DNA of 64,000 nt from DASRHY01 sp035650275 (GCA_035650275.1 DASRHY010000129.1:14243-78242); one strand, 5' to 3'. Numbered from the stretch's first letter, positions 9,201 to 17,103 are shown. Program-made: numbers and translations. The notes: a model not told the origin generated them from the letters alone.

Positions 9201-9281
9201 TCACTCGAGCAGGAACGGCAGGACTGCGGCGCTGAACTCCTCCGGTCGACCAACGCTGGCGTCATGCCGCCAGCCAACCGG
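9201..9281 (-). pseudogene. C-terminal remnant of an alpha/beta hydrolase-like gene
   Basis: The minus strand between the HTTM stop and the DCC stop reads GWRHDASVGRPEEFSAAVL followed by a few residues and a stop at 9203-9201. HDASVGRPEEF... is the typical end of an alpha/beta-hydrolase, where the catalytic histidine is followed by an RPEEFN-like helix. Only about 26 codons are left and there is no start or upstream body, so I read it as the tail of a deleted gene. Recognition rests on a short motif. Confidence 0.4.
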
Positions 9282-10139
9282 TCAGGAGGCCGGTACGACC
9301 GCAGCCGCCGTCTGCCGGGAGCGGATCCGGATCCGCTCCAGCGGTGCGAACGCCAGCCAGCACACGGCAGTCGGCAGGAAATGGATCAGCAGGATCGCGG
9401 TGTTCGCGACGTGGAAGCCGAGGAAGAACAGCGCGGCGAGCAGCAGCCAGCGGCCCTTCAGCCACAGCACCACCGGCGACAGCAGCTCGCCGACGAAACC
9501 GACCCACTGCATCGCCACCAGCATCCACGGATGGTTCAGCAGCCACTCCCCGGCCGGGTGCGGGCGGCGCACGATCGCCCAGGTCAGCACCGCGCTGCCC
9601 GGCCAGGCCAGCGACCAGTCGGCCTGCCGGATCTTGGCCAGCGCAGACAGTGCGTACGTCGCGACCACCGCGATCTGGATGCACTTGACCGCCCAGCCGG
9701 CCGCCTCGCTGCGCACCCGGTCGCCGTACCGGGCCCGGCCGACAGTGGGCAGCACCCAGAGCGCCACCACCAGCGCGAGGTGGTCGTGGTCGACCTTGCC
9801 GTCACTCATCCCGATCAGCACCCACCAGGTGAACGCGGGTGCGATGATCCACCCGGCCAGCCGCGGGAACCGGTTCGTGGCGCCGACCAGGCACGCCACG
9901 ATCAGCACGACATACAAGGTGTTGGTGATCGCGACGCTCGGCCGGGGCAGCTCGAACAGCCGGGCGAGGAACAGCGGCTGGTAGAGGCCGGGCGACTCGC
10001 CCTTCAGCCGGGTGTCCCGGACGAACGCGTGCATGTCCAGGATCACGAACAGGTACAGCACCGTCCGCAGCCACGCAACCCGCGCCACCGCTACCGGAGG
10101 GGTGAACCACCCGGCGATCCGGCGCAGCGTCGTACTCAT
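9282..10139 (-). CDS. HTTM-domain (vitamin-K-dependent gamma-carboxylase-like) integral membrane protein
   Basis: 285 residues from an ATG at 10139 that overlaps the upstream stop as ATGA. Six to eight hydrophobic segments alternate with short loops. The family pattern of horizontally transferred transmembrane (HTTM) proteins is visible: VAWLRTVLYLFVILDM at the start, the DHDHLALVVALWVLP segment, LSALAKIRQADWSLAWPGSA, and HVANTAILLIHFLPTAVCWL near the end. Bacterial HTTM proteins have no agreed activity. Carboxylase activity should not be assumed from the name. It is translationally coupled to the membrane-anchored protein upstream and converges with the DCC gene, its common partner. Confidence 0.8.
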   Translation of the reverse strand: MSTTLRRIAGWFTPPVAVARVAWLRTVLYLFVILDMHAFVRDTRLKGESPGLYQPLFLARLFELPRPSVAITNTLYVVLIVACLVGATNRFPRLAGWIIAPAFTWWVLIGMSDGKVDHDHLALVVALWVLPTVGRARYGDRVRSEAAGWAVKCIQIAVVATYALSALAKIRQADWSLAWPGSAVLTWAIVRRPHPAGEWLLNHPWMLVAMQWVGFVGELLSPVVLWLKGRWLLLAALFFLGFHVANTAILLIHFLPTAVCWLAFAPLERIRIRSRQTAAAVVPAS

Positions 10140-10609
10140 CTCCGCACCTGCCAGGTCGCCAGGACGGTCGGCACCGGCGGGCCGGCGACCCGGCCGTCGA
10201 CGAGCGTGGTGGTGTCGCGGACCAGCTCCAGCCGGATGTACCTCGGCTCGTCCGGGTGCTTGCGGGCCCAGCCGTCGGCCACCGCCTGGAGCAGGGACGG
10301 GTCCGCGACGATCTGCGGGATCCGGGCCTCGATCTCGGCCCGGGCCACACCGGCGCCCTCGATGTTCAGCGGTACGTCGACCGTCGTACCCGCATCGGTC
10401 TCGGCGGAGATCCGGGTGTAGTCGATGGTGGTGTCGTGCGGGACGGTCATCGCGTACTGCGACATCGGCCCGAACGGCCACAGGTCGTCGGTACCGCGAG
10501 CCGAGCCGTGCACCAGCAGCACGATGCCGGCGACCGCGACCAGCAGCCGGACGATCCGCCCGGCCCGGCCCAGCCGCTGGACCTGCTCACCCGTTGCCAC
10601 GACGGTCAT
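10136..10609 (-). CDS. Membrane-anchored protein of unknown function coupled to the HTTM gene
   Basis: 157 residues from ATG 10609. A basic N-terminus is followed by one clear membrane segment (IVRLLVAVAGIVLLVHG, about residues 18-34), then an outside domain beginning GTDDLWPFGPMSQYAM. This WPFGPMSQYA pattern is seen in actinobacterial proteins encoded with HTTM genes. The rest is predicted to be a small beta-rich extracytoplasmic domain. Its last codon overlaps the HTTM start (ATGA), so the two are made together. An ATG 15 codons upstream is an alternative start. Function unknown; it may present a substrate or partner to the HTTM protein. Confidence 0.72.
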   Translation of the reverse strand: MTVVATGEQVQRLGRAGRIVRLLVAVAGIVLLVHGSARGTDDLWPFGPMSQYAMTVPHDTTIDYTRISAETDAGTTVDVPLNIEGAGVARAEIEARIPQIVADPSLLQAVADGWARKHPDEPRYIRLELVRDTTTLVDGRVAGPPVPTVLATWQVRR

Positions 10610-10692
10610 TACACACCAGAGCTCTCCCGCATCGTGATTGGTGCCCTTGGGCATGACGCTGCCGACGGGTCTCGGGCAGCCCTCCGGAGAAG

Positions 10693-10698
10693 TAGGCT
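10693..10698 (+). promoter_or_regulatory. Putative -10 box of leaderless nadE transcript
   Basis: TAGGCT, six bases before the nadE GTG at 10705, with no ribosome binding site in between. It is in the 95-base gap between nadE and the divergent HTTM operon. Confidence 0.45.
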
Positions 10699-10704
10699 GC
10701 GCTC

Positions 10705-12477
10705 GTGGCTCAGATACGGCTCGCTCTCGCCCAGCTGAACGTGACGGTGGGAGACATCGACGGCAACGCCGACAAGGTCGTCTCCTGGACCCGCCACGCC
10801 GCCGAGCGCGGCGCGCATGTGGTCGCATTTCCGGAGATGGCGCTGACCGGGTACCCGGTCGAGGACCTCGCGCTACGGCGCTCCTTCGTGGACGCCTCGC
10901 AGGCCGCGATCACCAAGCTGGCCGCCCGGCTCGCGGACGAGGGCCTGGGCGAGGCGGTGGTGGTCTGCGGATACCTGGACCGGGCCTTCGGCGCGGCGAT
11001 GGGTGTCGATCGCCTGGGCCGGCCGAAGGGCTCCCCGACCAACGCCGCCGCCGTGCTGCACCGCGGCCAAGTGGTCGGCCGGTACGCCAAGCACCACCTG
11101 CCGAACTACGGCGTGTTCGACGAGTTCCGGCACTTCGTCCCCGGTGACACCCTGCTGGTGGTCCGGGTGCACGGCGTCGACGTGGCCATCACGATCTGCG
11201 AGGACCTCTGGCAGGACGGCGGCCCGGTGGCCGCCACCCGCGAGGCCGGCGCCGGCCTGCTGCTGGTGATCAACAGCTCGCCGTACGAGGCGAACAAGGA
11301 CGACCAGCGCGGAGACCTGGTACGACGCCGCGCCCGCGAGGCGGGGTGTGCGCTGGCCTACGTGAACCTGGTCGGCGGCCAGGACGAGCTGGTCTTCGAC
11401 GGCGACTCGCTGGTCGCCGACGCGGCCGGCGAGATCGTCGCCCGGGCGCCGCAGTTCGACGCCGGCGGCATGGTGGTCGACCTGGACCTGCCGGCCGCCT
11501 CGGAGCCGCCGCCGGCCGAGGGTGCCGGGATGGCGATCGAGCACGTCGTGATCCACCCGGACCCGCTGCCGCCGTACGAGCCGCTGCCGCACGGGCACGC
11601 GCCGCGGCTGATCGACGAGGCAGAGATCTACGCGGCGATCGTGACCGGGCTGCGCGACTACGTCGGCAAGAACGGCTTCAAGAGCGTGCTGCTCGGGCTG
11701 TCCGGCGGTATCGACTCCTGTCTCACCGCGACCATCGCGTGCGACGCGATCGGGGCCGAGCACGTGCACGGGATCTCGAACCCGAGCCTGTACTCCACCG
11801 AGCACTCCAAGGACGATGCCGCCGAGCTCGCGGCCCGGACCGGGCTCAACTACCGGGTGATCCCGATCCAGCCGATGGTGCAGCCGTTCCTCGACACGCT
11901 CGGCCTGACCGGTGTCGCGGAGGAGAACCTGCAGGCCAGGATCCGGGCGGTGATCTGGATGGGCCTGTCCAACTCCGACGGCCACCTGGTCCTTGCCTGT
12001 GGCAACAAGTCCGAGGTGTCGGTCGGCTACACCACGATCTATGGCGACGCGGTCGGCGGCTACGCGCCGCTGAAGGACGTACCGAAGACGCTCGTCTGGC
12101 GGCTGGCGAAGTGGCGCAACGCCGACGCCGAGGCGCGCGGCCGGCAACCGCCGATCCCGGAGAACGCGATCAGCAAGCCGCCGTCGGCCGAGCTTCGCCC
12201 GGACCAGGTGGACACCGACTCGCTGCCGCCGTACGACCTGCTGGACGACATGCTCGACGACTACGTCGAGCAGGACCGCGGCTCGGCAGAGCTGGTCGCG
12301 GCCGGGTTCGAGCCCGACCTGGTCAGCAAGGTGATCCAGCTCGTCGACCACGCCGAGTACAAGCGGCGGCAGTACCCACCGGGTCCGAAGATCACGCTGA
12401 AGGCGTTCGGCCGAGACCGGCGCGTGCCGATCACCAACGTGTGGCGCGAGGATGCCAGGAAGGCGACTGAGCACTGA
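10705..12477 (+). CDS. nadE: Glutamine-dependent NAD+ synthetase
   Basis: 590 residues with two domains. The N-terminal nitrilase-type glutaminase (about 1-290) has the Glu-Lys-Cys triad in FPEMALTGYP, KHHLPNYGVFDE and ITICEDLW, so it supplies ammonia from glutamine. The C-terminal synthetase (about 310-590) has the ATP pyrophosphatase P-loop LLGLSGGIDSCL and the NAD-synthetase motif ACGNKSEVSVGYTTIYGD. It makes NAD+ from nicotinic acid adenine dinucleotide, the last step of the pathway, in the cytoplasm. A GTG start is used with a likely leaderless promoter. Length is somewhat below the roughly 680-residue mycobacterial form but matches many other bacteria. Confidence 0.96.
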   Translation: MAQIRLALAQLNVTVGDIDGNADKVVSWTRHAAERGAHVVAFPEMALTGYPVEDLALRRSFVDASQAAITKLAARLADEGLGEAVVVCGYLDRAFGAAMGVDRLGRPKGSPTNAAAVLHRGQVVGRYAKHHLPNYGVFDEFRHFVPGDTLLVVRVHGVDVAITICEDLWQDGGPVAATREAGAGLLLVINSSPYEANKDDQRGDLVRRRAREAGCALAYVNLVGGQDELVFDGDSLVADAAGEIVARAPQFDAGGMVVDLDLPAASEPPPAEGAGMAIEHVVIHPDPLPPYEPLPHGHAPRLIDEAEIYAAIVTGLRDYVGKNGFKSVLLGLSGGIDSCLTATIACDAIGAEHVHGISNPSLYSTEHSKDDAAELAARTGLNYRVIPIQPMVQPFLDTLGLTGVAEENLQARIRAVIWMGLSNSDGHLVLACGNKSEVSVGYTTIYGDAVGGYAPLKDVPKTLVWRLAKWRNADAEARGRQPPIPENAISKPPSAELRPDQVDTDSLPPYDLLDDMLDDYVEQDRGSAELVAAGFEPDLVSKVIQLVDHAEYKRRQYPPGPKITLKAFGRDRRVPITNVWREDARKATEH

Positions 12478-12797
12478 CAGCTGCCTGGCGCCACCGCCGT
12501 GCGTCGCCCAACCCCGTTCCGCCGACTGGTACCTCCACACCTCCGGCGAGTTCTGCGACCGCTCCCGCGACCAGCATCGACCACCCAGTTTCGGCACGCC
12601 GGCTGACCACCACCCCGGCGTCGACAACCCCGGCGCCTGAAACCCCGGCGCCTGCAACCCCAGCGCCTGAAACCCCGGCGCCTGCAACCCCGGCGCCTGA
12701 AACCCCGGCGCCTCCCTCCGGACACCGGCCGGCGCACACCCTGCCCGCCGCGCCGGCCCTGCCGCCGCCGCGCGAACAACCGCCCGCACCCGCTCCC
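12478..12797 (+). other. Gap between nadE and panB holding an open frame that continues panB
   Basis: The panB reading frame is open back to a TGA at 12468-12470, so the whole gap could be translated as a Pro/Ala/Thr-rich chain. It contains no ATG, GTG or TTG in that frame; only CTG codons at 12474 and 12603. Third-position GC is lower than in the genes around it. I therefore treat it as non-coding, with the reservation that a non-standard start would extend PanB. No promoter or ribosome binding site was seen. Confidence 0.4.
12614..12713. repeat. 15/30-bp tandem repeat (minisatellite) upstream of panB
   Basis: About five imperfect copies of a 15-bp unit GCGCCTGAAACCCCG alternating with GCGCCTGCAACCCCG, giving a 30-bp higher-order period. 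In the panB frame it would encode PAPETPAPAT repeats. No start codon lies upstream in that frame. Confidence 0.75.
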
Positions 12798-14486
12798 GTG
12801 AGCGATGGGTCACAATCCGGCGGGGTCGCTCCGCCTGGTGATGAATGGGACGATGAAGACATGGTTGACAACTTCATGTCGGCCGGTACCAACGGCGGCG
12901 AGGGTGACGAGGAGATGCCTTCGCCGTACGGGACCGGACCGAATCACAGGACAACCCAACGACAGGACGACACCGACTACCGACCCGCGGGCCCGGAGTA
13001 CGGCGGCTACGGCGATCCAGGATCCCAGCCGACCGCTGGCCCCGCCGGACCGGACCAGGCACCACCGCGTCCGATCTGGTACCAGCCGGACGCGGACCAA
13101 CCACCGGTGACGCCCGGATACCCGGTGCAGCCACCGCTGCGCAACGGTCCGGCACCCCAGGTACAGCAAACACCACCGCCGCCGGCCGAGGACCAGGCCA
13201 ACTCCTGGTCGCGTCCCCAGCCGGAGACCGAGAACATCTGGCAGTCGCGCGCCCCGCAACCGCCGCTACAGCAGCAGCCTCCACAGCGGGACCAGCGCCC
13301 GCCCGCGGTGCACCACTCGGCGACCGCCGAACCGGTCACACCCGACGCGTCGGGTGCCGCCCCTCGGACCGAAGACCAGCCCGACACGGCCGATCTGTCG
13401 GCAGCGGCGGCCAACCTGTCGAGTCCTGCGGTCGCGGAGCACGACACAGCACCGGCTCCCGAGACGCAACCGGCAACCACGGCCGATGCGCAGCCGGAGG
13501 CCGAGGTCGAGAACGCGGCGGAGCACGAGGCAGCACACGCCGCACCGGCAGCCGCCGATCCGATCGACCAGGCCGCCACGGCGGTCCCGACACCGTCGCC
13601 GACCGCCGCGGCGGCACACCAGCCGGAGCACGCTGCCCCGCGACCCTCGGCGACGCCACCGTCCGCCTCGGAGGCGCCCGCGCCGAAGAAGCCGAAGCGG
13701 ATCCGGATCCATCATCTGCGCGAGATGAAGGAGCGCGGCGAGAAGTGGGCGATGCTCACGGCGTACGACCAGTACGCCGCGGAGATCTTCGACCAGGCCG
13801 GGATCCAGGTGCTGCTGGTCGGCGACTCGGCCGCGAACAACGTGTACGGCTACGAGTCGACGCTGAGGATCAGCGTCGACGAACTGCTGGCGCTGGCGGG
13901 CGGCGTGGTGAAGGCGGTCCGGCACACGCTGGTGGTGGCCGACCTGCCGTTCGGGTCGTACCAGGGCTCGGCGGAGCAGGCCTTCCACTCGGCGGTGCGG
14001 TTCATGAAGGAAGCCGGCGTGCACGCGGTCAAGCTGGAGGGCGGCCGGACGGTCGTGCCGCAGGTGGAGAAGATCGTCCAGGCCGGCATCCCGGTGATGG
14101 GCCACGTCGGCTTCACGCCGCAGAGCGAGCACGGGCTCGGCGGGTACCGGGTCCAGGGCCGCGGCGACAGTGCCGCCGGGCTGATCGAGGACGCGGTGGC
14201 GCTCGCCGACGCGGGCGCGTTCGCCGTCGTGCTCGAGATGGTGCCGGGTGATGTCGCGGCCGAGATCACCAAGCGCATCCCGGTCCCGACGATCGGGATC
14301 GGTGCCGGGCGGGACTGCGACGCGCAGGTCCTGGTCTGGCAGGACATGGCAGGCCTGCGGTCCGGACCAATGCCGAGGTTCGTCAAAAGGTATGCGGACC
14401 TACGGTCCGTCCTGAGCGACGCCGCCACCGCGTACGCGGCCGACGTCGCGTCCGGCGCGTTCCCGGCCGACGAGCACACATTCTGA
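12798..14486 (+). CDS. panB: Ketopantoate hydroxymethyltransferase with a ~295-residue disordered N-terminal extension
   Basis: 562 residues from GTG 12798; ATG 12861 is an alternative. Residues from about 303 on (KRIRIHHLREMKERGEKWAM) are a full-length PanB: GDSAANNVYGYEST, ADLPFGSYQGS, AVKLEGGR, VMGHVGFTPQSEHGLGGYRV, and VLEMVPGDVAAEIT. PanB adds a hydroxymethyl group from methylene-tetrahydrofolate to 2-oxoisovalerate in pantothenate and CoA synthesis. Standard PanB is about 270-280 residues. The first ~295 here are low-complexity, rich in Pro, Gln, Ala, Glu and Thr, and predicted disordered. No stop and no start codon occurs between about 13312 and the catalytic part, so at least the last ~130 of these residues must be translated with it. 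No ribosome binding site is obvious at the start. Confidence 0.85.
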   Translation: MSDGSQSGGVAPPGDEWDDEDMVDNFMSAGTNGGEGDEEMPSPYGTGPNHRTTQRQDDTDYRPAGPEYGGYGDPGSQPTAGPAGPDQAPPRPIWYQPDADQPPVTPGYPVQPPLRNGPAPQVQQTPPPPAEDQANSWSRPQPETENIWQSRAPQPPLQQQPPQRDQRPPAVHHSATAEPVTPDASGAAPRTEDQPDTADLSAAAANLSSPAVAEHDTAPAPETQPATTADAQPEAEVENAAEHEAAHAAPAAADPIDQAATAVPTPSPTAAAAHQPEHAAPRPSATPPSASEAPAPKKPKRIRIHHLREMKERGEKWAMLTAYDQYAAEIFDQAGIQVLLVGDSAANNVYGYESTLRISVDELLALAGGVVKAVRHTLVVADLPFGSYQGSAEQAFHSAVRFMKEAGVHAVKLEGGRTVVPQVEKIVQAGIPVMGHVGFTPQSEHGLGGYRVQGRGDSAAGLIEDAVALADAGAFAVVLEMVPGDVAAEITKRIPVPTIGIGAGRDCDAQVLVWQDMAGLRSGPMPRFVKRYADLRSVLSDAATAYAADVASGAFPADEHTF

Positions 14487-14495
14487 CCACCCCTG

Positions 14496-14546
14496 GTTGC
14501 GTCCGAAGAACCTCGCGCTACAGCCACGGGGTTCTTCGGACGCAAC
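14496..14546 (+). terminator. Perfect 17-bp hairpin after panB (convergent)
   Basis: Arms 14496-14512 (GTTGCGTCCGAAGAACC) and 14530-14546 are exact reverse complements around a 17-base loop. It lies between the convergent panB and the metal-cofactor binding protein gene, so it can serve both. Its outer ten bases match the hairpin at 35583-35633. Confidence 0.8.
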
Positions 14547-14566
14547 GGGAGGATCGGCAGCCTGCT

Positions 14567-15325
14567 CTAACCACTTGATCGGTGGCCGAGCTGTCGGGTG
14601 AGCACCTCGCGGGCCTCGACCAGTGACGGTCCGTACCAGGTCAGGTGACGCCCGGAGACGCAGTATGCCGGTACGCCCGGGAACGCCTCCGGCCCGTCGT
14701 CGGCTGCGAACGCGTAGGGCTCGTCCGGCAGCACCACGACGTCGTACGGCGGCAGCCCGCCGAGGTCGATCCGCGGGTACCGCTCGGCATCGTCCGCGAG
14801 CACGTTGTCGATGCCGAGCCGCGCCAGCAGGTCGCCGGCGAACGTGTCCCGGCCGAGCGCCATCCATGGCCGCCGCCAGATCGGTACCAGTGCGGTTCGC
14901 CGCGGTCCGTCGTACGGCTCCTCCCACACCACCCACGCGGCCGCCAGCCAGTCCGGTACGACGCTGGTCACCGCCGTGAGCAACCGAGTCAGCGAGTCGA
15001 GCGACTCGCGGACCGAGGTCGGTGCCGTCACCCAGACCGGGATACCGGCCGACCGCAACGCCTCCAGGTCGGGCTCCCGGTTCTCCTCGGCGTTCGCGAC
15101 CACCAGATCGGGGTTCAAGGCAACGATCGTGCCGATGTCGGGGTTCTTCGTGCCACGGACCCGCGTCACCTCGAGATCGCGCGGATGCGTGCACCAGTCC
15201 GTCGCGCCGACGAGCAGTGCGCGGTCGGTCTCTGCGATCGACTCGGTCAGCGACGGCACGATGCTGACTACCCGGCCGACCGGCGACGGCAGCCGGTGCA
15301 CGGTGCCCTGGTCGTCGGTCGTCAC
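14567..15325 (-). CDS. Helical-backbone metal receptor (BtuF/TroA-like) protein without signal peptide
   Basis: 252 residues from GTG 15325. The fold signature of periplasmic cobalamin/heme/siderophore-binding proteins is present: VVSIVPSLTESIAE near residue 20, LLVGATDWCTHP, GTKNPDIGTIVALNPDLVVAN (helical backbone region), and DVVVLPDEPYAF near the C-terminus. There is no signal peptide or lipobox, so it should stay in the cytoplasm unless the start lies elsewhere. Signal-less members of this family are common in actinobacteria and have no settled role. Vitamin B12 or a tetrapyrrole is a guess. It converges with panB and diverges from the unknown gene at 15380. Confidence 0.75.
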   Translation of the reverse strand: MTTDDQGTVHRLPSPVGRVVSIVPSLTESIAETDRALLVGATDWCTHPRDLEVTRVRGTKNPDIGTIVALNPDLVVANAEENREPDLEALRSAGIPVWVTAPTSVRESLDSLTRLLTAVTSVVPDWLAAAWVVWEEPYDGPRRTALVPIWRRPWMALGRDTFAGDLLARLGIDNVLADDAERYPRIDLGGLPPYDVVVLPDEPYAFAADDGPEAFPGVPAYCVSGRHLTWYGPSLVEAREVLTRQLGHRSSG

Positions 15326-15379
15326 GTGAGCATCGTCGCACGGGCTGCACGAGCCCCCGCGATGTGACAGCGTTGGGTC

Positions 15380-16108
15380 GTGGACCTGACCAAGGCATCG
15401 TTGTTGCGAGACCTGCTCGGCGGTACCGAGCTGGCGAGCCGGACCAGCCAGTTCGCGCACTCGATGCGGCGGTTCACCACCCGGTCGAGCGGGCTGATGC
15501 TGTTCGGCCCGGAGGACGACGAACCGTGGCACCTGACCGCACACATCGACGACGAGGTCACCCGGGCCGACATCGCCTGGATGAAGCCATCTCTGGTGCG
15601 CTGGGCGCCGGCCGCCGGCGCGCCCCCGCATCTCAGCATCGGGCTGGACCGGTTGCGTGACGTCGGCCGAGGCGAGTCACTGCTTGTGGTGAGTGAGCAC
15701 CAGCCCGCAACCGCCTTGCTGGAAAGGGTTCACGACGTACGCCGACGCGGCGCGACTGTGTTCAGCATCGACAACGGTGACACGGACCTCGCATCGCTCA
15801 GCCACGAGTCGCTGGTGCCAGCGCTGCTGGTGCCGGCCGCGTTCGGTACCGGCTGGACCACTCTCGACCTGCTCGGCGACCGATCCGCGGATCCCGGAAC
15901 GGGGCGCGAAGCAACTACCTCGGACACACCCGCGGACGCGGCCCAGATAGGTGCCTCAGACATCGATCGGGACGATCCGGTGGCCGGTTTCGAGATGGCT
16001 CAACACCTCGTCAGCCTCGCGGTCGCCGATGACGATCTGACCCGAAGTGGGTGGCGAGCACGACTTCGGAGCTTCATAGAGCGTGTCGGCGGCGATACGA
16101 AAGACTGA
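15380..16108 (+). CDS. Conserved actinobacterial protein of unknown function
   Basis: 242 residues from a GTG, soluble, without signal peptide or membrane segment. Residues 90-175 alternate strands and helices (SLLVVSEHQPATALLERV, then GATVFSIDNGDTDLASLSHE, then LVPALLVPAAFGTGWTTLDL). This pattern is reminiscent of a SIS-type sugar-phosphate binding fold. The resemblance is by eye and weak. Residues 165-205 are acidic and probably flexible. The only 54-base gap to the divergent metal-receptor gene must hold both promoters. Confidence 0.6.
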   Translation: MDLTKASLLRDLLGGTELASRTSQFAHSMRRFTTRSSGLMLFGPEDDEPWHLTAHIDDEVTRADIAWMKPSLVRWAPAAGAPPHLSIGLDRLRDVGRGESLLVVSEHQPATALLERVHDVRRRGATVFSIDNGDTDLASLSHESLVPALLVPAAFGTGWTTLDLLGDRSADPGTGREATTSDTPADAAQIGASDIDRDDPVAGFEMAQHLVSLAVADDDLTRSGWRARLRSFIERVGGDTKD

Positions 16109-16303
16109 CCTGGAACGCACTCATATTGTGCTGATATCCCTTGAAAACAAGGGCTTTCGGCACTTCACGACAAGTACGGTACGGAACGCCGTCGTGAACA
16201 GTGTGTTTGTGGTGCTTTACGTGCGGCGCAACAGTTGCCATCATCGTTGACACGGGAAATCCACGGTGGGTTTCTCCTTTCTCAGCCGCAACAAGGAGGC
16301 AGA
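16109..16303 (+). promoter_or_regulatory. Leader region of the histone-H1-like gene
   Basis: The 195-base gap holds a small hairpin CCCTTG-AAAA-CAAGGG at 16138-16153 that may end the upstream transcript. It also holds 8-bp inverted arms TTCACGAC/GTCGTGAA at 16164-16171 and 16191-16198, and a TTGACA hexamer near 16246 that could be a -35 box. No convincing -10 follows it. An AAGGAGG ribosome binding site is at 16293-16299. Confidence 0.4.
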
Positions 16304-16825
16304 GTGCCAGCGAAGAAGGTCGCGACCAAGAGCGCTGCCAAGAAGACAGCCACGAAGAAGGCCGCGCCGGCGAAGAAGACCACAGCTCGCAAGGTCACCG
16401 CCGCCAAGAAGACGGTCACCAAGAAGGTGAGTGCGGCCAGGACCACTGCCGCCAGGGCTACGGCGAAGAAGGCGCCGGCGAAGAAGACCACGGCAAAGAA
16501 GACGACGGCCAAGAAGGCGCCAGCCAAGAAGACCGTGGCGAAGAAGACCACCGCGAAGAAGACGGCCGCGAAGAAGACCACGGCGAAGAAGGCACCGGCA
16601 CGGAAGACGGTGACCGCCAAGAAGACCACGGCCAAGAAGACGACGGCGAAGAAGGCGCCAGCCAAGAAGACCACCGCGAAGAAGACGGTCGCCAAGAAGG
16701 CACCGGCGCGGAAGACGGTCGCGAAGAAGGCGCCCGCCAAGACGACCGCGGCCAAGAAGACCACGGCGCGAAAGACAACGGCGCGGAAGACCACCGCACG
16801 GACGGCAACGGCCAAGAAGGCCTGA
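16304..16825 (+). CDS. Lysine/alanine-rich histone H1-like DNA-binding protein
   Basis: 173 residues, almost entirely Lys, Ala, Thr, Pro, Val and Arg, arranged as repeats of APAKKT, TAKKT and ARKT from end to end. GTG 16304 was chosen for the AAGGAGG four bases upstream. The composition matches eukaryotic H1 tails, the C-terminal tail of actinobacterial HupB, and bacterial Hc1/AlgP-like proteins, but no folded HU domain is present. It would bind DNA or RNA through charge and compact the nucleoid. The gene ends in a strong hairpin at 16857-16887, so it is a single-gene transcript. Repeats in the DNA make length variation between strains likely. Confidence 0.8.
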   Translation: MPAKKVATKSAAKKTATKKAAPAKKTTARKVTAAKKTVTKKVSAARTTAARATAKKAPAKKTTAKKTTAKKAPAKKTVAKKTTAKKTAAKKTTAKKAPARKTVTAKKTTAKKTTAKKAPAKKTTAKKTVAKKAPARKTVAKKAPAKTTAAKKTTARKTTARKTTARTATAKKA

Positions 16826-16856
16826 CCGGAGGTGCGTCGACGGTCCACGACGCAAT

Positions 16857-16887
16857 GAGGGGCACTACCGTCCAGGTAGTGCCCCTC
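16857..16887. terminator. Perfect 13-bp hairpin between convergent genes
   Basis: GAGGGGCACTACC at 16857-16869 and its exact complement at 16875-16887 around the loop GTCCA. It lies between the histone-like gene and the convergent small protein gene and can act in both directions. Confidence 0.85.
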
Positions 16888-16914
16888 GTGCCTGTCCGGC
16901 GGTCCGCAGCACGG

Positions 16915-17103
16915 TCAGTCGTCGTTCCACCTCGGGTCGTTGTCCCACTCCTCGTTGCGCTCCTCGACCTTCTCCAGCGCGCGCGACGCCTCCTCGGGTG
17001 ACCCGTACGGCCCGAGCCGGTCCGCGGACGCGCAGCCCTGGTACGGCTCCACAGTGTGGTGCTTCAGGCAGAAGTACCACTCGTTGCTGTGATCGTCTGA
17101 CAT
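16915..17103 (-). CDS. Small conserved actinobacterial protein (SPOR-domain-like, acidic)
   Basis: 62 residues from ATG 17103, with GGAGGT about ten bases upstream. The sequence has a conserved core WYFCLKHHTVEPYQGC followed by DRLGPYGSPEEASRALEKV and a very acidic tail ending DNDPRWNDD. Two cysteines and the HH pair suggest possible metal binding. The RLGPYGSPEEA segment resembles a SPOR-type half repeat. The protein is widespread beside map in actinobacteria but has no assigned function. It diverges from map across a 111-base gap. Confidence 0.75.
   Translation of the reverse strand: MSDDHSNEWYFCLKHHTVEPYQGCASADRLGPYGSPEEASRALEKVEERNEEWDNDPRWNDD

Noticed and set aside
12614..12713. CRISPR array
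   Set aside because: The repeat is a simple 15-bp tandem without unique spacers and without cas genes nearby.
12431..12892. Minus-strand Gly/Ala-rich protein over the minisatellite
   Set aside because: It overlaps both nadE and panB, has no ribosome binding site, and its repeats are only the antisense of the tandem repeat.
16241..16855. Leu/Arg-rich minus-strand protein over the histone-like gene
   Set aside because: Antisense of the AAG-rich Lys codons gives CTT-type codons; no start signal, and the plus strand has AAGGAGG and a matching terminator.
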